Both the position numbers and the translations under genes were made by a program. This document shows, piece after piece, positions 16,131-25,047 of a DNA stretch of 64,000 nt. The notes under the pieces are model-generated. The model saw only the letters and a program-made list of their open reading frames with translations, did no database searches and was not told the origin of the DNA. Positions within the stretch are counted from its first letter, which is position 1, and each line of letters starts with the position of its first letter. This stretch comes from Staphylococcus delphini (GTDB lineage Bacteria; Bacillota; Bacilli; Staphylococcales; Staphylococcaceae), in assembly GCF_900636325.1 (NCBI RefSeq), contig NZ_LR134263.1:2604001-2668000 (forward strand), written 5' to 3'.

Positions 16131-17588
16131 TTATATAAAAACTTTTCCGGCTATGTAGCGGTGCACTGATTGCGCGACTTCACGGCCTTCTTTAATCGCC
16201 CAAACAACAAGGCTTTGACCGCGTCGTGCGTCCCCTGCTACAAAATATTTTGACTGATTCGTACGATAATCTTTTGTGTCCGCCACAATTTTTTGACGCT
16301 CTACTTTTAACTGCAATGCGTGTGCCAATGGTGATTTGACACCTTCAAAGCCAATCGCGAGCAAAACGAGGTCAGCCGGAATAAAAATTTCTCGATCATC
16401 CCCTACAATTGTACCGTCAGCATGATCGCGTTGGACTTGCGCATAAATACCGCGGACATCACCTAACTCATCGACATCGAAGCGCATCGTTTGAATACCA
16501 TATGCACGGGGTTCTTGCCCATATTTCGCTTCATATTCTTGATGCGCATAGTCTTTCTTCAATACAGGTTGTGCAAGCGGCCAGCTATAGTTAAATTCAA
16601 AACGCTCAGGTTTACGCGCTTTACGGTTGAATTGGATAATGGATTCGCAACCATCACGTAATGCTGTCGCAACACAGTCAGCCCCTGTATCACCGTCACC
16701 AATGACCACGACTTTTTTACCTTGAGCCGAAATGGTTTGCGTATCCGTTTCAAGCAATAACAATTGCGTTTGTTCAGTCAGATAATCCATCGCAAAGTGA
16801 ATACCACGACCCATACGACCTTCTAACGGCAAGTCACGCGGCTTTTCGGCACCTGTACAAACGACGACAGCATCATACGTCTCATCCAGTTCACTTTTGC
16901 TCACATCTTTACCGATTTCTACGTTACAGTGAAAAGTAATACCTGCTTCTTCTAATAAACGAATACGTCGAAACACAACTTCTTTATCGAGCTTCATATT
17001 TGGAATACCATAAGTCAGTAAGCCACCTGGTTGGGCATTTTTCTCATACACGACGACTTGATATCCCAATGCATTTAGCTCTTCTGCTGCGGCTAATCCT
17101 GCAGGGCCACTCCCGATAATCGCTACTTTTTCATCGCGACGTACTGAAGGGCTTTTCGGCTTCACCCAACCTTGTTCAAACGCTTCGTCAATAATCGTTC
17201 TTTCAATCCCTTTAATCGCTACAGATTCGCGATTAATCTTCATGACACATGATGCTTCACACGGAGCTGGACACACATAGCCTGTAAAATCCGGAAAATT
17301 GTTCGTCTCTGCTAAACGTTCGTATGCCGTTTTAAAGTCACCGCGATACACTAAATCGTTCCATTCTGGGATGTAATTACCGAGCGGACAGCCCACTGTT
17401 TCACGTTCGACCATTTCACCTACTTGGCAAAATGGCGTCCCACAATCCATGCAACGTGCCCCTTGTTGTTGCGCATCTTCTTGTGAGAAACGTGACTGAT
17501 ATGCCTCATAGTGATGAATACGTGTCTCTAGAGGCATTTCTGCGAGCTTTTGCTTATCATATTTCATAAAACCTTTAAATTCACCCAT
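16131..17588 (-). CDS. gltD: Glutamate synthase (NADPH) small subunit
   Basis: The beta subunit of GOGAT takes electrons from NADPH through FAD and passes them to the large subunit. The 485-residue protein has the N-terminal cysteine-rich Fe-S region (CMDCGTPFC, CPLGNYIPEWNDL, CPAPCEASC) and an FAD-binding Rossmann motif IIGSGPAGLAAAEELNALGY. It also has an NADPH motif VVIGDGDTGADCV and a C-terminal FAD motif (YFVAGDARRGQSLVVWAI). AGGAGG precedes the ATG. It follows gltB by 12 nt. Confidence 0.96.
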   Translation of the reverse strand: MGEFKGFMKYDKQKLAEMPLETRIHHYEAYQSRFSQEDAQQQGARCMDCGTPFCQVGEMVERETVGCPLGNYIPEWNDLVYRGDFKTAYERLAETNNFPDFTGYVCPAPCEASCVMKINRESVAIKGIERTIIDEAFEQGWVKPKSPSVRRDEKVAIIGSGPAGLAAAEELNALGYQVVVYEKNAQPGGLLTYGIPNMKLDKEVVFRRIRLLEEAGITFHCNVEIGKDVSKSELDETYDAVVVCTGAEKPRDLPLEGRMGRGIHFAMDYLTEQTQLLLLETDTQTISAQGKKVVVIGDGDTGADCVATALRDGCESIIQFNRKARKPERFEFNYSWPLAQPVLKKDYAHQEYEAKYGQEPRAYGIQTMRFDVDELGDVRGIYAQVQRDHADGTIVGDDREIFIPADLVLLAIGFEGVKSPLAHALQLKVERQKIVADTKDYRTNQSKYFVAGDARRGQSLVVWAIKEGREVAQSVHRYIAGKVFI

Positions 17589-17600
17589 AGTTAGCCTCCT

Positions 17601-20600
17601 TTAGTACACAGCAATCGGTTCCGCTTGTGCCACTTCATCTATATTTTGATCATCATTAAATGCAGCTAATAACGCGTCGTCTTGTGATGCACGTTGTTGC
17701 TGATGATAATGAATTTTTTGCACCATTTGCTTATAATCTTTCGGAATGACTTTGACACATTGCTGTAAGTGCGCCTCAAAATCAGCTAAAATTACTGCTG
17801 CTTTTTGACTATCTGTATAAGCCAGATGACGTTCCAACATGCCTTTTAACATCGCTTTTTCCGCTTCGTCCTCGACCACATCAAAATCTAATGTTGCCAG
17901 TTGATTGTGTGCTTTAAACTGTTCAACATCTGAAGGGAACGCGTAACACACACCCCCACTCATGCCTTGGCCAAAGTTTTTACCGACATCACCTAATATG
18001 ACGACACGCCCGCCTGTCATATATTCAAGGCCATGATCACCGACACCTTCAACGACAACGTGTACACCACTATTACGGATACAGAAACGTTCACCCGCAC
18101 GCCCATTAATATACGCTTCACCTTTCGTGGCACCATAGAAACAAACATTACCGACAATGATTTCGTCTTCACGCGCGACATTCGGTGCATTGACGACAAT
18201 TTTACCGCCAGATAATCCTTTACCGACATAGTCATTCGCATCACCCGTATGATAGAGCGTCAACCCTTGTGGTATCCATGCACCTAAACTTTGACCGGCA
18301 TGCCCATGCGTTTCAGCTACAATTGTATCTGTTGGCAAGCCATGCAAACCGTGTGTGCGCGTAATTTCACTACCTGTAATGACACCGACGTTACGCTGTT
18401 CATTGCCGACTTCGAACTGACCTTTAAAGTGACTGCCCGCTTGAATATGCGCTTGCGATGCGGGTAATAACGTCGTCAAATCAAAGCCATGTTCGAGACC
18501 GTGACGTTGTTCAATTTCTTTTGTACGTGGACCGTCATGTTGATACAACAAGTTTTCTAACTTCATTTCACGCGCTTTTGGATGATGATAGGCAACAGCT
18601 GAACGTTTCAGTAAGTCTGTACGTCCGACAAGCTCATCGACTGTACGAATACCGAGTTCTGCCATAATTTCACGCAATTCCTCGGCAACGAAATGCATAT
18701 AATTCACCACATGTTGCGCTTTACCTGTGTAGAGTTTACGCAAGTCACCGTTTTGTGTCGCGATACCGACTGGACACGTATCTTTATGACACACACGCAT
18801 CATAATACAGCCCAAGACGACTAACGGTGCTGTCGCAAAACCAAACTCTTCCGCACCGAGCATACATGCATAGGCAACGTCTTTACCTGTTAGTAACTTA
18901 CCATCTGTTTCCAAACGCACACGTGAACGCAAATCATTCATCATAAGCGTTTGATGTGTTTCTGCAAGACCGAGCTCCCATGGTAATCCCGCATGCTGAA
19001 TACTCGTTTTCGGTGACGCACCTGTTCCGCCATCGTAACCACTAATGACGATTTTATCTGCAAATGCCTTCGCAACCCCTGCAGCAATCGTGCCGACACC
19101 TGATTTAGATACGAGTTTCACAGTAATGTCCGCATCACGATTAACATTTTTTAAGTCATGGATCAATTGGGCTAAGTCTTCAATCGAATAAATATCGTGA
19201 TGTGGGGGTGGCGAAATCAAGCCAATGCCTGGTGTTGAACCACGCACCTCCGCAATCCATGGATACACTTTACTGCCTGGCAACTGTCCGCCTTCCCCTG
19301 GTTTAGCGCCTTGAGCAACCTTGATTTGAATCTCTTTCGCATGTTGTAAATAATGACTCGTTACACCAAAACGGCCTGAAGCCACTTGTTTAATCGCACT
19401 TTTGAAGTCGCGTCCATCTGCTTGCGGTTCATAGCGTGATAAAGCTTCTCCACCTTCACCACTATTACTTTTACCGCCGAGTTGGTTCATCGCTTCCGCT
19501 AATGTTTGATGCGCTTCTTGTGAAATTGAACCGTAACTCATCGCACCCGTTTTAAAGCGTTTCACAATTTCCTCAACCGGTTCGACTTGTGCAATATCGA
19601 TGGCCTGTTGTGATTTGAATGCAAATAAGTCTCGAATATGGCTGCTCGTTTGGTCGTTCGCCACTTTAGAAAATGCTTTAAACTGTGCATAATCATTGTC
19701 GCGACACGCATGTTGGAGTAATCGAATCGTTGTCGGATTGAATGTATGATGTTGACCTTGTTGACGCCATTGGAATGTACTTCCTGGATCTAATGTGTCA
19801 CCTTTAATTGTTTGGCGCGCCTTGTTTTCAGCGTCTAATGTTTCAATGGAGATACCCGATAATTTTGAAGTTGTGCCCGTAAAATAATCGTCAATCACTG
19901 CTTCGGATAACCCTACCGCTTCAAAAATTTGTGCCCCTTGATAACTTTGAACCGTAGAGATACCCATTTTCGCCATTACTTTAATCAGTCCCTCTGATAA
20001 AATGGCGTTGTAACGCGCGACATTATCGGCCACTACACCGTCTAATCGACCGCGCTCTGTCAATTGTGCAATTGTTTGTTGTGCAAGATACGGGATGACT
20101 GCATTCGCACCGTAACCGACTAAACAAGCGAGATGATGCACTTCACGTGTTTCACCAGAACTTGCGACAATACTCGTTTGCATCCGTAAATTTTCCCGGA
20201 TTAATAATTGATGAATATGACTCACCGCTAATAAAATCGACATCGCATACTGGTCTGCTTCGGTGACGTCACTATCATTTAACACGATGATTTCTGCCCC
20301 TTGACGTACCGCTTTGACGACCGCTCCCCCTAAGTTGTCTAGCGCCTCTTTTAAGCCACCTGTGTAACCTGTCGAAAACTCTGCTAACGTAAAGCCTTCT
20401 TGTCCGATGACGTCTAATTGTGCTGGCGTCAACACGGGATGTTTCAGTTGCACCCGCTTAAGGACATCTGGCCCCGGTTTGAGCAAGTTACCTTCTTTAC
20501 CTAAATAACTCAATTCACTTGTTACAATTTTTTCACGATATGCGTCAATCGGTGGGTTCGTTACTTGCGCAAAGAGTTGTTTGAAATAGTTAAACAGTGA

Positions 20601-22106
20601 TTCAGGTTGTTCACTGAGTACAGCAAGTGGCGCGTCGTAACCCATTGCCCCAATAGGATCTTTACCACCCGTCACAAGTTCCGTTAAATATTTATCCAAT
20701 TCTTCTTTCGTATAGCCAAAGCGTTGTTGCATTTGAAGAACATGGTCTACAGCAACAGGCCCAGCCGCATATGGGACTGCTTCCAAATCGAGCTTGTGTT
20801 GATAGGTTTCCAACCATTCCAAATACGGTTGCTGCTCTGCAATCGTGGTTTTTAATTCATGATTTTCGATGACTTTATGTTGATTAAAATCGACGAGCAA
20901 TAACTTACCTGGATTCAGTTGTCCTTTAAATACAACGTCTGCTTCGTCTACATCCACGACGCCGACTTCTGATGAAAAGACGATTTCATTTTGTTTCGTA
21001 ATTGTATAACGGCCTGGTCGCAAGCCATTTCGATCGGTTAAAGCCCCTAACTTGTCACCATCACAGAATGAAATCATGGTCGGTCCATCCCATGGCTCCA
21101 TTAAATAGCTATAAAATTCGTAAAATGCGCGTACTTTCGGATCGTTACTTTCGTTATACAACCACGGTTCTGGAATGAGTAACATCGCCGCTTGTTCAGG
21201 CGACATCGCTAAGCTTAAAAACTCCAGTGCATTGTCCACAATTGCCGAGTCACTGCCCGATTCATCCAATATTTGATGCACTTTATGTTGTGCCTCGCCA
21301 AAAATCGTTTCAATTAAGCGACGTTGACGGGCACGCATCCAGTTGACATTACCTTGAATCGTATTGATTTCACCGTTATGCATGAGCAAGCGGTTTGGAT
21401 GTGCACGCTCCCAACTCGGAAATGTATTCGTACTAAAACGCGAGTGTACCGATCCGAATTTCGATACGTATGAGGGCTGTTGTAAATCGACATATAATGA
21501 TTTAATTTGGTCTGAACGCAACCATCCTTTATAAACTATGGTACGTGTCGATAAACTCGTAAAATATAAATCTAACTGTGCACTTTCCCCATATTTTTCG
21601 ATTTGTTTACGCGCAAGGTACAATGCACGCTTAAAGTCTTGAGCGCTATCATTCACGACGAATATTTGCTGAATGACTGGCATCGTTTCTGCTACATGCG
21701 GCGCGAGACACGTCACGTCGACCGGTACTTGACGCTCACCGATGACACGCAATCCTTCTCCTTCAAACAATGATGCAATTACCTTTGCATGTTTTGTGTC
21801 AGAAATCTTGACGTTAGCAAACAACATCCCTACCGCATAGTCACCTTCAGCCGGTAAATCAAAATCAGTGACTTCTGAAAAATATTGATAAGGCACTTCT
21901 GTCATAATGCCTGCCCCATCACCTGTAATACCATCTGCACCGATACCTCCACGGTGGTCAAGACGGCGTAACATTTCTAAAGACTTTTCGACAATCTCAT
22001 GAGAACGTTCATTATTCATATTCGCATAAAAGCCAATCCCACACGCGTCATGTTCTTCACGACTGTCATAAAGTCCGATTTTGGAATTTAAATAATTGTT
22101 AGACAT
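17601..22106 (-). CDS. gltB: Glutamate synthase (NADPH) large subunit
   Basis: Transfers the glutamine amide to 2-oxoglutarate, giving two glutamates. The 1,501-residue protein contains a class II glutamine amidotransferase domain that should be released at the cysteine of DACGIGF (a short propeptide precedes it). A central domain follows, then an FMN-binding synthase domain (GAMSYGSISQEAH, YDGGTGASPKTS, Fe-S cysteines around CHKDTCPVGIATQ) and a C-terminal beta-helix of glycine repeats. The start is the ATG at 22106 (MSNNYLNSK), with GGGAGGTG upstream. A GTG three codons earlier lies within that site. Confidence 0.96.
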   Translation of the reverse strand: MSNNYLNSKIGLYDSREEHDACGIGFYANMNNERSHEIVEKSLEMLRRLDHRGGIGADGITGDGAGIMTEVPYQYFSEVTDFDLPAEGDYAVGMLFANVKISDTKHAKVIASLFEGEGLRVIGERQVPVDVTCLAPHVAETMPVIQQIFVVNDSAQDFKRALYLARKQIEKYGESAQLDLYFTSLSTRTIVYKGWLRSDQIKSLYVDLQQPSYVSKFGSVHSRFSTNTFPSWERAHPNRLLMHNGEINTIQGNVNWMRARQRRLIETIFGEAQHKVHQILDESGSDSAIVDNALEFLSLAMSPEQAAMLLIPEPWLYNESNDPKVRAFYEFYSYLMEPWDGPTMISFCDGDKLGALTDRNGLRPGRYTITKQNEIVFSSEVGVVDVDEADVVFKGQLNPGKLLLVDFNQHKVIENHELKTTIAEQQPYLEWLETYQHKLDLEAVPYAAGPVAVDHVLQMQQRFGYTKEELDKYLTELVTGGKDPIGAMGYDAPLAVLSEQPESLFNYFKQLFAQVTNPPIDAYREKIVTSELSYLGKEGNLLKPGPDVLKRVQLKHPVLTPAQLDVIGQEGFTLAEFSTGYTGGLKEALDNLGGAVVKAVRQGAEIIVLNDSDVTEADQYAMSILLAVSHIHQLLIRENLRMQTSIVASSGETREVHHLACLVGYGANAVIPYLAQQTIAQLTERGRLDGVVADNVARYNAILSEGLIKVMAKMGISTVQSYQGAQIFEAVGLSEAVIDDYFTGTTSKLSGISIETLDAENKARQTIKGDTLDPGSTFQWRQQGQHHTFNPTTIRLLQHACRDNDYAQFKAFSKVANDQTSSHIRDLFAFKSQQAIDIAQVEPVEEIVKRFKTGAMSYGSISQEAHQTLAEAMNQLGGKSNSGEGGEALSRYEPQADGRDFKSAIKQVASGRFGVTSHYLQHAKEIQIKVAQGAKPGEGGQLPGSKVYPWIAEVRGSTPGIGLISPPPHHDIYSIEDLAQLIHDLKNVNRDADITVKLVSKSGVGTIAAGVAKAFADKIVISGYDGGTGASPKTSIQHAGLPWELGLAETHQTLMMNDLRSRVRLETDGKLLTGKDVAYACMLGAEEFGFATAPLVVLGCIMMRVCHKDTCPVGIATQNGDLRKLYTGKAQHVVNYMHFVAEELREIMAELGIRTVDELVGRTDLLKRSAVAYHHPKAREMKLENLLYQHDGPRTKEIEQRHGLEHGFDLTTLLPASQAHIQAGSHFKGQFEVGNEQRNVGVITGSEITRTHGLHGLPTDTIVAETHGHAGQSLGAWIPQGLTLYHTGDANDYVGKGLSGGKIVVNAPNVAREDEIIVGNVCFYGATKGEAYINGRAGERFCIRNSGVHVVVEGVGDHGLEYMTGGRVVILGDVGKNFGQGMSGGVCYAFPSDVEQFKAHNQLATLDFDVVEDEAEKAMLKGMLERHLAYTDSQKAAVILADFEAHLQQCVKVIPKDYKQMVQKIHYHQQQRASQDDALLAAFNDDQNIDEVAQAEPIAVY

Positions 22107-22186
22107 TTCTGACACCTCCCTTTAGTAATATTTCAACTATATAGCAAAGCGATTTATCACATCAATATATACTTGAGATGAAATCT

Positions 22187-22201
22187 ATCTAATTTTGAGA
22201 T
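22187..22201. promoter_or_regulatory. Putative GltC (LysR) binding box between gltB and gltC
   Basis: The 122-nt divergent intergenic region contains ATCT-N7-AGAT, a 15-bp LysR-type dyad, overlapping the probable -10 region of gltC (TAATAT at 22201). A second related half (GAGAT) lies about 20 nt away towards gltB. The arrangement suggests autorepression of gltC and activation of gltB. The assignment is inferred from position and the general LysR motif. Confidence 0.5.
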
Positions 22202-22228
22202 AATATAAATAGCAAGAGGTGGAATGGT

Positions 22229-23107
22229 ATGGAATTGAAACAACTCAAATACTTTGTCGAAGTCGCAAAACGTGAACATATTTCTGAAGCAGCACTCGAA
22301 TTGAACGTCGCACAATCTGCAATTAGCCGTCATATTCATAATTTAGAAAACGAACTTGAAACATCATTATTTTATCGTCGTGGCCGTAACGTCTTTTTAA
22401 CCGCAGAAGGCAAACAGTTGCTAACGTATGCCCAACAAATCCTCGAGCAAGTTGATCTCACTTTGTCACAGTTTCAAACTCAAGTACAACAGCAGCAAAG
22501 CGTCTTCACTATCGGTTATGTAGACGGCTCAATCGGCCAAATTTTACCGCAAGTGTTACAGACAATTGAAAACGAACTGTCCTTGTCACTCATTCCTGCA
22601 TTGTTAGATGAACATGAGTCATTACAAGCGTTGCAAGCACAAGAAATTGATTTTGCACTGACGACTGCTACAACGACGGATCCTACATTTGAAGTAGTGC
22701 CGCTAGTGGAAGAAACGTACGTCTTATATGGAGACTTACACGCGCCAATGATGAATGTGCCGAACCCACCGTTATCTCACATATTGAAACAACCGTTATA
22801 CTTGCTCGAACCGATCCCTACAGACTTCAAAACGTATTTGATGACGCATGCCGACAAGCCCGTCCGCGTCTTGAATCAAGAACAATTCGCACGCTTTATT
22901 TTGCGCAATCAAAAAGGCTTCGTACTTGCGCCAACGTACATCAACTTATATAGTCAAAATCAACAATGGAAAAAGATTTCATTGTCACATACAGATTTCA
23001 AAAAAACGTTACGCCTCATTTATCGACGCGATTTACAAAAACCATTACGTGATGAAGTGATACAAATCATCATGACACATATACAACAACGTTCGGTTTA
23101 TCATTAA
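22229..23107 (+). CDS. gltC: LysR-family activator of glutamate synthase
   Basis: A 292-residue LysR regulator. The N-terminal helix-turn-helix spans about residues 3-60 (MELKQLKYFVEVAKREHISEAALELNVAQSAISRHI), followed by a substrate-binding-like domain. It is divergent from gltBD, the standard GltC arrangement in Bacillus and staphylococci, so it most probably activates gltBD according to nitrogen and carbon supply. AGAGGTGG precedes the ATG. The following membrane-protein gene starts 12 nt after its stop and may be co-transcribed. Confidence 0.92.
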   Translation: MELKQLKYFVEVAKREHISEAALELNVAQSAISRHIHNLENELETSLFYRRGRNVFLTAEGKQLLTYAQQILEQVDLTLSQFQTQVQQQQSVFTIGYVDGSIGQILPQVLQTIENELSLSLIPALLDEHESLQALQAQEIDFALTTATTTDPTFEVVPLVEETYVLYGDLHAPMMNVPNPPLSHILKQPLYLLEPIPTDFKTYLMTHADKPVRVLNQEQFARFILRNQKGFVLAPTYINLYSQNQQWKKISLSHTDFKKTLRLIYRRDLQKPLRDEVIQIIMTHIQQRSVYH

Positions 23108-23119
23108 GGAGAATGATTT

Positions 23120-24229
23120 ATGAAGCAACTTTCGAAAAAAACAAACACCATCATCATCGTGGTGAGTATCCTCGTAGCGATTTGTGCGATTGTATTCACA
23201 CGTTTGAATAGTTCGTTTTATCATATCCCGCTCGGTGAAGTGACGAAAATTGAAAGTCATCACCAAGAAAAGTCAGTAGATGAACAACATAATCAAGATG
23301 TGAAATATGAAGACGTATTGCAAGTGAAATTGTTAAATACGAAACAACAAGGCGACACCCTTCACGTCGAACACCGGTATAACGCATCGAAAACTGAAGA
23401 ACAAGCGTATCAACCGGGTGATAAAGTTCTGCTACACAAAGGAAAAAATCAAAAAGATACATATATTATCGAGAAAAAACGCGATACCGTACTCGTTACA
23501 GTCATCAGCGCGTTCTTTATCGCATTACTCATTGTCGGACAACGGATTGGACTTCAATCCATCCTATCACTCGTCATTAACGCGCTTGCCATTTTGTCGG
23601 CCATTAGTTTGTATCACACGTATCCGCAACTGAATCTCTTTTTACTAATGAGTCTCGCAGTCGTTATTGCGACAACTTTAACACTGTGGCTCGTAATTGG
23701 TTGGTCGATGCGTACGATTGTGACCATTGTCAGCACTTTACTCGGCACGTTCATTTGTATTTTTATCGCATGGAGTGTCATCGGTTTAACACATGGACAT
23801 GGGATTAAATATGAAACGATGAGCTTTCTCACGATTCAACCTAGAACCGTCTTCCTTACTTCCGTTATGGTCGGGACGCTTGGGGCAGTGATGGATGTCG
23901 CCATTACGATTTCAAGCGGGATGTATGAAGTGTTAGAGCGGTCGCCACACATTTCAATGCAACGGTGGGTACTCGCAGGTCGTAACATCGGTCGTGACAT
24001 TATGGGAACGATGACGAATATTTTATTATTCTCATATCTTGCAGGAAGTTTACCGATGCTCTTACTTTATTTAAAAAATGGCAACACGCTCACTTACAGC
24101 ATTAGCATGAATTGGTCATTAGAAATTTCCCGGGCCATTACAGGCGGGATTGGTATCGTCTTAACTATCCCATTGACCATTTTTCTCATGCGTTTATGGT
24201 TAAGCCTACGAGGAGGTGCAACACGATGA
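23120..24229 (+). CDS. YibE/F-like multi-pass membrane protein
   Basis: A 369-residue membrane protein of the YibE/F family. It has an N-terminal transmembrane segment (about residues 8-28), then an extracytoplasmic stretch of about 100 residues rich in charged amino acids, and then about seven membrane segments. The family-typical stretch GTLGAVMDVAITISSGMYEV followed by GRNIGRDIMGTMTNILLFSY is present. The function is not established. AAGGAG precedes the ATG. The stop codon overlaps the start of the next gene (ATGA), so the two are translationally coupled. Confidence 0.85.
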   Translation: MKQLSKKTNTIIIVVSILVAICAIVFTRLNSSFYHIPLGEVTKIESHHQEKSVDEQHNQDVKYEDVLQVKLLNTKQQGDTLHVEHRYNASKTEEQAYQPGDKVLLHKGKNQKDTYIIEKKRDTVLVTVISAFFIALLIVGQRIGLQSILSLVINALAILSAISLYHTYPQLNLFLLMSLAVVIATTLTLWLVIGWSMRTIVTIVSTLLGTFICIFIAWSVIGLTHGHGIKYETMSFLTIQPRTVFLTSVMVGTLGAVMDVAITISSGMYEVLERSPHISMQRWVLAGRNIGRDIMGTMTNILLFSYLAGSLPMLLLYLKNGNTLTYSISMNWSLEISRAITGGIGIVLTIPLTIFLMRLWLSLRGGATR

Positions 24230-24999
24230 ATGCCATTGTCATCTTAGGTTTAATTCTTTTTATACTGATGCTCATATTTGGCGGTAAAACAGGACTCGTT
24301 TCATTTTTAACGCTATTTTTAAACTTTATCATTTTGTTTATGACCGTACTCGCCATCGTTTTTGGCGCACCGATTTATGTTGTTACTTTCATTTTTTGCA
24401 TTATTGTCTCGATGGTTAACTTATTTTTACTCAACCGCTTTAATACAAAAACTTTAGCTGCATTTATCGCGAGCATGGTCACGACACTATTAATGATTGT
24501 CGCCGTTTACTTATCCGTACATTGGGGACATCTACAAGGGTTCACCCAAGAAGAACAAGACGAAACTTATATCTTTTCATTAAATATTGGGATTGATATG
24601 GCGCAGTTTATGATTTTTACTGTGCTACTTGCCGTCATTGCAGCAGTGATTGACTTGGCGATTACGATTAGCTCACCTGTATTCGAGTTACACGAGACCA
24701 ATCCCTCATTATCCGAACGCGAACTGTTTCATTCAGGCATGCGCGTCGGCCGAGAAATTTTAGCGACGTCTGCGAACACCATTTATCTCGCATTGATTGG
24801 GGGCTCGATGACCATTGTCTTTTGGTTTTTCAACTTGCATTACAGTTTCGGCCATATGCTCAACGCCAAATTGTTTGCACAAGAAGTCATTACGATTGCG
24901 TTAGGTGGCATTGCCATTGCAGTCTGTATTCCGATTACAGCTATGATAACCGCTTGGCTTGTGAAACATCGCCATCAACTTCCTTTTCATCTAGACTGA
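24226..24999 (+). CDS. YibE/F-like membrane protein, second subunit
   Basis: A 257-residue membrane protein of the same family as its upstream neighbour but without the large extracytoplasmic N-terminal domain. The conserved stretch AAVIDLAITISSPVFEL followed by SGMRVGREILATSANTIYLALIGGS parallels that of the partner. The pair probably form one complex. I set the start at the ATG at 24226, which overlaps the upstream stop and has AGGAGGT 8 nt before it. A longer reading frame upstream lies inside the preceding gene and is not credible. Confidence 0.85.
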   Translation: MNAIVILGLILFILMLIFGGKTGLVSFLTLFLNFIILFMTVLAIVFGAPIYVVTFIFCIIVSMVNLFLLNRFNTKTLAAFIASMVTTLLMIVAVYLSVHWGHLQGFTQEEQDETYIFSLNIGIDMAQFMIFTVLLAVIAAVIDLAITISSPVFELHETNPSLSERELFHSGMRVGREILATSANTIYLALIGGSMTIVFWFFNLHYSFGHMLNAKLFAQEVITIALGGIAIAVCIPITAMITAWLVKHRHQLPFHLD

Positions 25000-25047
25000 G
25001 CTTCAAGCCGAGTGAAAACGGGTACAATGTGAATGAGGTGAATTGAT

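Noticed and set aside
23100-24250. Longer reading frame upstream of the second YibE/F gene (start 24112)
   Set aside because: It would overlap the first gene by more than 110 nt; the ATG at 24226 has AGGAGGT and couples directly to the upstream stop.
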